This document shows, in pieces, positions 22,249 to 25,035 of a stretch of 25,035 nt of DNA. The stretch covers positions 1-25,035 of the forward strand of contig DATMTN010000029.1 of NCBI GenBank assembly GCA_035564115.1. The letters are read 5' to 3'. The notes below the pieces were generated by a model that had not been told where the DNA came from, did no database searches, and was given only the letters and a program-made list of their open reading frames with translations. Source of the stretch: JACMPA01 sp035564115 (GTDB taxonomy: Bacteria > Patescibacteriota > Saccharimonadia > Saccharimonadales > UBA4665). A program made the translations under genes and the position numbers. The first letter of the stretch is position 1; each line of letters starts with the position of its first letter.

Positions 22249-23877
22249 ATGACTGATATCGAGCTACCTATTGAAAAAGACCGACATGGTTGGTATCGAT
22301 TCTTTGAAATTCTCCCGGGCACACTCAGCTGGACGATGCTGGCACTGCCATTCATCCTGTGCCTCATAAACGTTAACATCGGTGCTATTTTTGTGCTGGC
22401 CTACCTGCTCATTAACTTTACCCGTGGTTTGGCGGGTGCTATCCGCTCCGTGCATGGGTTCCGGACCATGAAAGGGCAGCAAAAGCTGCCATGGCGACAG
22501 ATGATCGGCGAGCTAGAAGCGGGTGAAATTACCGAGCAAAACGCTATCCGACCGAAGTGGCACTACGATGCGTTACTCAAGACGCAGCTTGAGCCAAACC
22601 GTCCCAAGCCTAGCGAAGTCATCCACGCCATTATTATTGCCACCGTAAAGGAAACTCGCGAGACGCTCGAGGCAACCATTAAGTCAGTCACGCACTCCGA
22701 CTACGATATGAGCCGAGTGCTTGTGGTGCTGGCCTACGAGGGCCGGGCAGGGCAAGAAACAGAGGACCGCGCCAACGCACTGATTGCTGAATACAGGGGT
22801 GAGTTCATGGATGCCTTCGCGGTTAAGCACCCTAGTGATCTCCCGAACGAGGTCATCGGTAAGGGGGGTAATGTCACATATGCTGGCCGTGAACTTCAGA
22901 AATATCTGGCAGAAAAACAGATTGATCCTGAGCGAGTTGTTGTGACGACGCTTGATGCCGATAACCGCCCTGACCGCCAATATCTGGCTGCGGTGACCTA
23001 TATCTTCTCGGTCTGCCCAGATCCGCTGCACGCCTCATTTCAGCCGGTGGCACTCTTTACCAACAATATCTGGGATGCCCCAGCTCCGATGCGCGTGTTG
23101 GCTACTGGTAACTCGTTGTTCCACCTGGTGACATCGCTGCGGCAGCATGCACTGCGCAACTTTTCGGCCCACGCCCAGCCAATGGCGGCACTTATCGAGA
23201 CCGACTTCTGGAGTGTTCGCACCGTCGTAGAGGATGGTCACCACTTCTGGCGTTCGTACTTCCGCTTCGATGGTAACTACCAAGTCTTCCCGGTCCACCT
23301 CCCAATCTATCAGGATGCGGTACTGGCCGAAACCTACCGCAAAACCGTCAAGGCTCAGTTCAAGCAGATTGCCCGCTGGTCTTATGGCGCATCCGATGTT
23401 GCCTACGTCGCCACCATGGGCTTCTTCCGGAAGAACAAGGTGCCCAAGATTGATCTATTAGCTAAGTTTATGCGTTTACTTGAGGGTCATGTCACCTGGG
23501 CTGTTGGTCCAGTGCTAGTTCTAGCCGGCGGTTTCATCCCGGCACTGTTCAGTAACAAGCAGCCGGTGGTATACCTGTTACCAGTTGTCGTTAGTCACAT
23601 CCAGACCGTGGCGCTTATCACCGCTGTCATCACCGTGTTCCTGGCGCTGCGTACCTTGCCGCCACGCCCAGCCCGCTACCGCCGCCATCGAACCATCTGG
23701 ATGGTCCTGCAGTGGGGCTATCTGCCATTCACGACCCTGATATTCAACTCTTTGGCAGCATTGTCGTCACAGACCCGTCTGATGTTCAAGCTCTATATGA
23801 GTAAATTCGATGTCACCGAAAAAGCCGTCGTCACAGAATCTGGCGAAAAAGTCACCTCTGGCACCGAGAAGTTATAG
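22249..23877 (+). CDS. Membrane glycosyltransferase, GT2 family
   Basis: The 542-aa protein has N-terminal hydrophobic helices (about 27-60), a GT-A catalytic domain and several C-terminal membrane helices (about 395-515). The catalytic set of processive GT2 enzymes is visible: the DxD motif as DAD at 236-238 (in TTLDADNRPD), the ED pair at 328-329 (in VVEDGHHFW), and QIARW at 373-377, matching QxxRW. The segment AHAQPMAALIETDFW precedes the ED pair. Such enzymes use nucleotide sugars to extend polysaccharide or glycolipid across the cytoplasmic membrane; the sugar is unknown. AGGA 5 nt before the ATG is a usable ribosome binding site. The last 6 nt overlap the convergent nrdR-like gene. Confidence 0.9.
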   Translation: MTDIELPIEKDRHGWYRFFEILPGTLSWTMLALPFILCLINVNIGAIFVLAYLLINFTRGLAGAIRSVHGFRTMKGQQKLPWRQMIGELEAGEITEQNAIRPKWHYDALLKTQLEPNRPKPSEVIHAIIIATVKETRETLEATIKSVTHSDYDMSRVLVVLAYEGRAGQETEDRANALIAEYRGEFMDAFAVKHPSDLPNEVIGKGGNVTYAGRELQKYLAEKQIDPERVVVTTLDADNRPDRQYLAAVTYIFSVCPDPLHASFQPVALFTNNIWDAPAPMRVLATGNSLFHLVTSLRQHALRNFSAHAQPMAALIETDFWSVRTVVEDGHHFWRSYFRFDGNYQVFPVHLPIYQDAVLAETYRKTVKAQFKQIARWSYGASDVAYVATMGFFRKNKVPKIDLLAKFMRLLEGHVTWAVGPVLVLAGGFIPALFSNKQPVVYLLPVVVSHIQTVALITAVITVFLALRTLPPRPARYRRHRTIWMVLQWGYLPFTTLIFNSLAALSSQTRLMFKLYMSKFDVTEKAVVTESGEKVTSGTEKL

Positions 23878-24276
23878 CTTATGAAACGCGGCGTAGTGGA
23901 CTGCCGCAGGTGTATCGAAGTTATTGAGTACTGCATGCGCAGTAAGCGCGACGTTTTCGGTTTCGAGTAGCCCCTGGTCGGCTTGCTGCGCCAGGGCGCC
24001 GATAATCGTAGCAACTAGGCTACCTGCTTCTTCAACGGCTTGCGGACGGTGCTCCAAGCTCTTGTAAACGCTTAGGAGCAGTTTATCGCGCAGGAATGGG
24101 TGCAAACCGCCTTTGGTATCTTGGACACGCCAGGAGCCCTCGTACGCCGTGACCTCGTGCGTGCTAAAGGTTGCACCACAGTTCAAGCAGTGGCGCCGAC
24201 GCCAGACCTGATTCAGTCTTTTTTGGTGTCTGGAATTTACGACTTCTGTCTTACCATTACAATACGTACATACCAT
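23872..24276 (-). CDS. nrdR: NrdR-type transcriptional repressor
   Basis: NrdR senses ATP/dATP and represses ribonucleotide reductase genes. The 134-aa product has an N-terminal zinc ribbon with Cys3, Cys6, Cys30 and Cys33 around WRRRHCLNCGATFSTHE, the most conserved NrdR stretch, followed by an ATP-cone-like domain (about 50-120) with LHPFLRDKLLLSVYKSLEHRP. It is shorter than usual (about 150 aa), and the C-terminal part, where most members have a conserved aromatic segment, is divergent. A palindrome like the NrdR box overlaps the start codon, suggesting autoregulation. No ribonucleotide reductase gene is in the window. The stop overlaps the end of the glycosyltransferase gene. Confidence 0.85.
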   Translation of the reverse strand: MVCTYCNGKTEVVNSRHQKRLNQVWRRRHCLNCGATFSTHEVTAYEGSWRVQDTKGGLHPFLRDKLLLSVYKSLEHRPQAVEEAGSLVATIIGALAQQADQGLLETENVALTAHAVLNNFDTPAAVHYAAFHKL

Positions 24277-24292
24277 GTCAACATATTGTCAT
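24275..24292 (-). promoter_or_regulatory. NrdR-box-like operator over the nrdR start
   Basis: ATGTCAACATATTGTCAT is an imperfect 18-bp palindrome (14 of 18 positions symmetric). Its core CAACATATTG matches the published NrdR-box core CWATATATWG at 9 of 10 positions. On the minus strand it includes a GACAAT box (24290-24285) 8 nt before the ATG at 24276, so binding would block the promoter. Confidence 0.55.
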
Positions 24293-24300
24293 AACGCTAT

Positions 24301-24652
24301 AAAAATAGCCAGTGGAAAACGTCTGTGTTTATGTGGGAAACTCCCACTGACCCCTGTTAGGGGTCTTGAACGAAAAATACCCCTCGGGAATCACTCCAGA
24401 GGGGTTATATAACAGGGGTAGATTGGTTATTTGTAGGAACTAACAGCGAGCTGTCGGGGCCTACGGATCCGGTTGATGGATTTCGGGAAGGCGAGTTCTT
24501 CGTAGAACAGGCCAAACGAATCAAGCGGACTGCTTGTGGTGTTACTCAAAACCTCACGTGTCTCGTTTAACGGTACATATGCTACTAGAGATTAGTACAC
24601 ATGTCAAGATTAGGGCGGCCAAACATAAGGGGAATAACAGAGGCGCTCCAAC
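24301..24652. other. Gene-poor stretch with nested inverted repeats
   Basis: No convincing gene is seen. It begins with hairpin GTGGGA/TCCCAC (24333-24347), then a perfect 10-bp inverted repeat ACCCCTGTTA (24350-24359) with TAACAGGGGT (24410-24419). That repeat encloses a second one, ACCCCTC (24379-24385) with GAGGGGT (24399-24405). A stop-free plus-strand frame from 24370 to 24573 without ATG, GTG or TTG overlaps this; it might be a gene remnant. No match to tmRNA, RNase P RNA or SRP RNA core motifs was found by eye. Confidence 0.4.
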
Positions 24653-24677
24653 TAAAAAGCGACCTGGACGGGTCGCT
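24653..24677 (-). terminator. Rho-independent terminator, minus strand
   Basis: AGCGACC (24658-24664) pairs with GGTCGCT (24671-24677), and on the minus strand the stem is followed by a T-rich tract. It lies after a truncated tRNA-Val-like 3' end, a second terminator behind the one at 24735-24763. Confidence 0.75.
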
Positions 24678-24687
24678 GATATTCGTA

Positions 24688-24725
24688 CTTGGTGGGCGAT
24701 ATCTCTGCCTTCGCAGCAGTATCGC
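24688..24725 (-). pseudogene. Truncated copy of the tRNA-Val 3' end with palindrome
   Basis: CTTGGTGGGCGATAT at 24688-24702 repeats 24771-24785, which is the tRNA-Val acceptor end with CCA and three flanking bases. The rest of the tRNA is missing. Instead an imperfect hairpin follows, GCGATA (24696-24701) with TATCGC (24720-24725), containing an inner CTGC-CTTC-GCAG. Confidence 0.55.
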
Positions 24726-24734
24726 GCCGTTACC

Positions 24735-24763
24735 AAAAACAAAAACCGACCACAGGGGTCGGT
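24735..24763 (-). terminator. Rho-independent terminator after tRNA-Val
   Basis: ACCGAC (24745-24750) pairs with GTCGGT (24758-24763) around a 7-nt loop. On the minus strand it runs into two T runs. It lies 10 nt after the tRNA-Val CCA end. Confidence 0.88.
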
Positions 24764-24772
24764 CTCTGTTCT

Positions 24773-24849
24773 TGGTGGGCGATATAGGATTCGAACCTAT
24801 CACCTCCACAACGTCAATGTGGCGCTCTAGCCAAATGAGCTAATCGCCC
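24773..24849 (-). tRNA. tRNA-Val(GAC)
   Basis: The minus strand gives a clean cloverleaf: acceptor GGGCGAT with ATCGCCC, D arm GCTC/GAGC, anticodon stem CCACA with TGTGG, loop TTGACGT with anticodon GAC, T stem ATAGG with CCTAT, discriminator A and encoded CCA. It has its own promoter and terminator. Confidence 0.97.
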
Positions 24850-24863
24850 AAGTAACTCGATGG

Positions 24864-24892
24864 ATTATACAGATAAACCACCTCTGTTGCAA
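24864..24892 (-). promoter_or_regulatory. Promoter of tRNA-Val
   Basis: On the minus strand TTGCAA (24892-24887) and TATAAT (24869-24864) are exactly 17 nt apart. The tRNA 5' end at 24849 lies 14 nt after the -10, leaving a leader of about 7 nt. Confidence 0.75.
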
Positions 24893-25035
24893 CTCCTACC
24901 GGTGAGGTGAAAATTTCTGTACAGACGCAAAGTAACCTAACCACACGTTTTAGAGGGTTCCGACAATCTAAAAGCGACATGTCGTGAAATGGCAGGCCGC
25001 GCCTATGATTAGTTTTATACCAGAAATGATAAGAG
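24893..25035. other. Right-end intergenic region
   Basis: No gene is seen up to the window end. A perfect 10-bp palindrome CGACATGTCG stands at 24975-24984. A TTATAC (25015-25020) followed 5 nt later by ATG at 25026 could be the start of another leaderless plus-strand gene running out of the window, but only a few codons are visible. Confidence 0.3.

Noticed and set aside
24301..24650. tmRNA, RNase P RNA or SRP RNA gene
   Set aside because: None of the core motifs I know for these RNAs is visible on either strand.
24534..24843. 98-aa and 80-aa plus-strand frames
   Set aside because: Both run through two terminators and tRNA-Val; the protein text is translated hairpin and tRNA sequence.
1..25035. 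CRISPR array, insertion sequence or prophage
   Set aside because: No regularly spaced repeats, transposase, phage structural gene or cas gene is present; the only recombinase looks like a housekeeping Xer.

Overview
This window looks like chromosomal DNA of a small-genome bacterium of the Candidate Phyla Radiation, most likely a Saccharibacteria (TM7) relative. The lineage is inferred from gene order and protein character and was not tested by any search. No outer-membrane secretin (PilQ), PilP lipoprotein or other Gram-negative envelope gene is seen, so the pilus machine here looks like a one-membrane (monoderm) version. Base composition is close to 50 percent GC throughout, with no obvious compositional island.

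Positions 1-13509 form a nearly complete type IV pilus locus on the plus strand. It holds a large Ser/Thr/Gly-rich, probably secreted protein (5' end outside the window), pilM, pilN, pilO, a small one-helix protein in the place where pilP usually sits, the extension ATPase pilB, the retraction ATPase pilT, the platform protein pilC, a separately transcribed major pilin with its own terminator, the prepilin peptidase pilD, and an operon of four minor pilin-like proteins (FimT/GspH-, PilV-, PilW- and PilX-like). Together these would assemble, extend and retract a pilus. The large protein and the minor pilins are candidates for the tip or adhesive part.

Positions 13510-18210 hold housekeeping genes: a convergent Xer-type tyrosine recombinase, ndk, tRNA-Arg(CCT) followed 11 nt later by maf, a PH-domain membrane protein overlapping a membrane-anchored PpiC/SurA-like foldase, and an unknown acidic protein on the minus strand. 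Positions 18211-20764 hold tRNA-Asp(GTC), an SRPBCC protein, a DHA2-type MFS exporter, tRNA-Gly(CCC), tRNA-Thr(CGT) and damaged tRNA-like pieces. Positions 20765-23877 hold an unrecognised 355-aa protein, a three-helix membrane protein and a GT2-type membrane glycosyltransferase with the DxD/ED/QxxRW signature. The window ends with an NrdR-type repressor, a structured gene-poor stretch and tRNA-Val(GAC).

The most notable general signal is regulatory. Many genes at the head of transcription units have a good -10 box only 6-8 nt before the ATG and no usable Shine-Dalgarno sequence, so they are probably transcribed without a leader. Genes inside operons such as pilB, pilC and the pilX-like gene keep good Shine-Dalgarno sequences. 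Other points of interest are an NrdR-box-like palindrome next to the nrdR start codon, a PilB without the usual four zinc cysteines, a tRNA-maf arrangement, and tRNA fragments and hairpins clustered at the tRNA loci.
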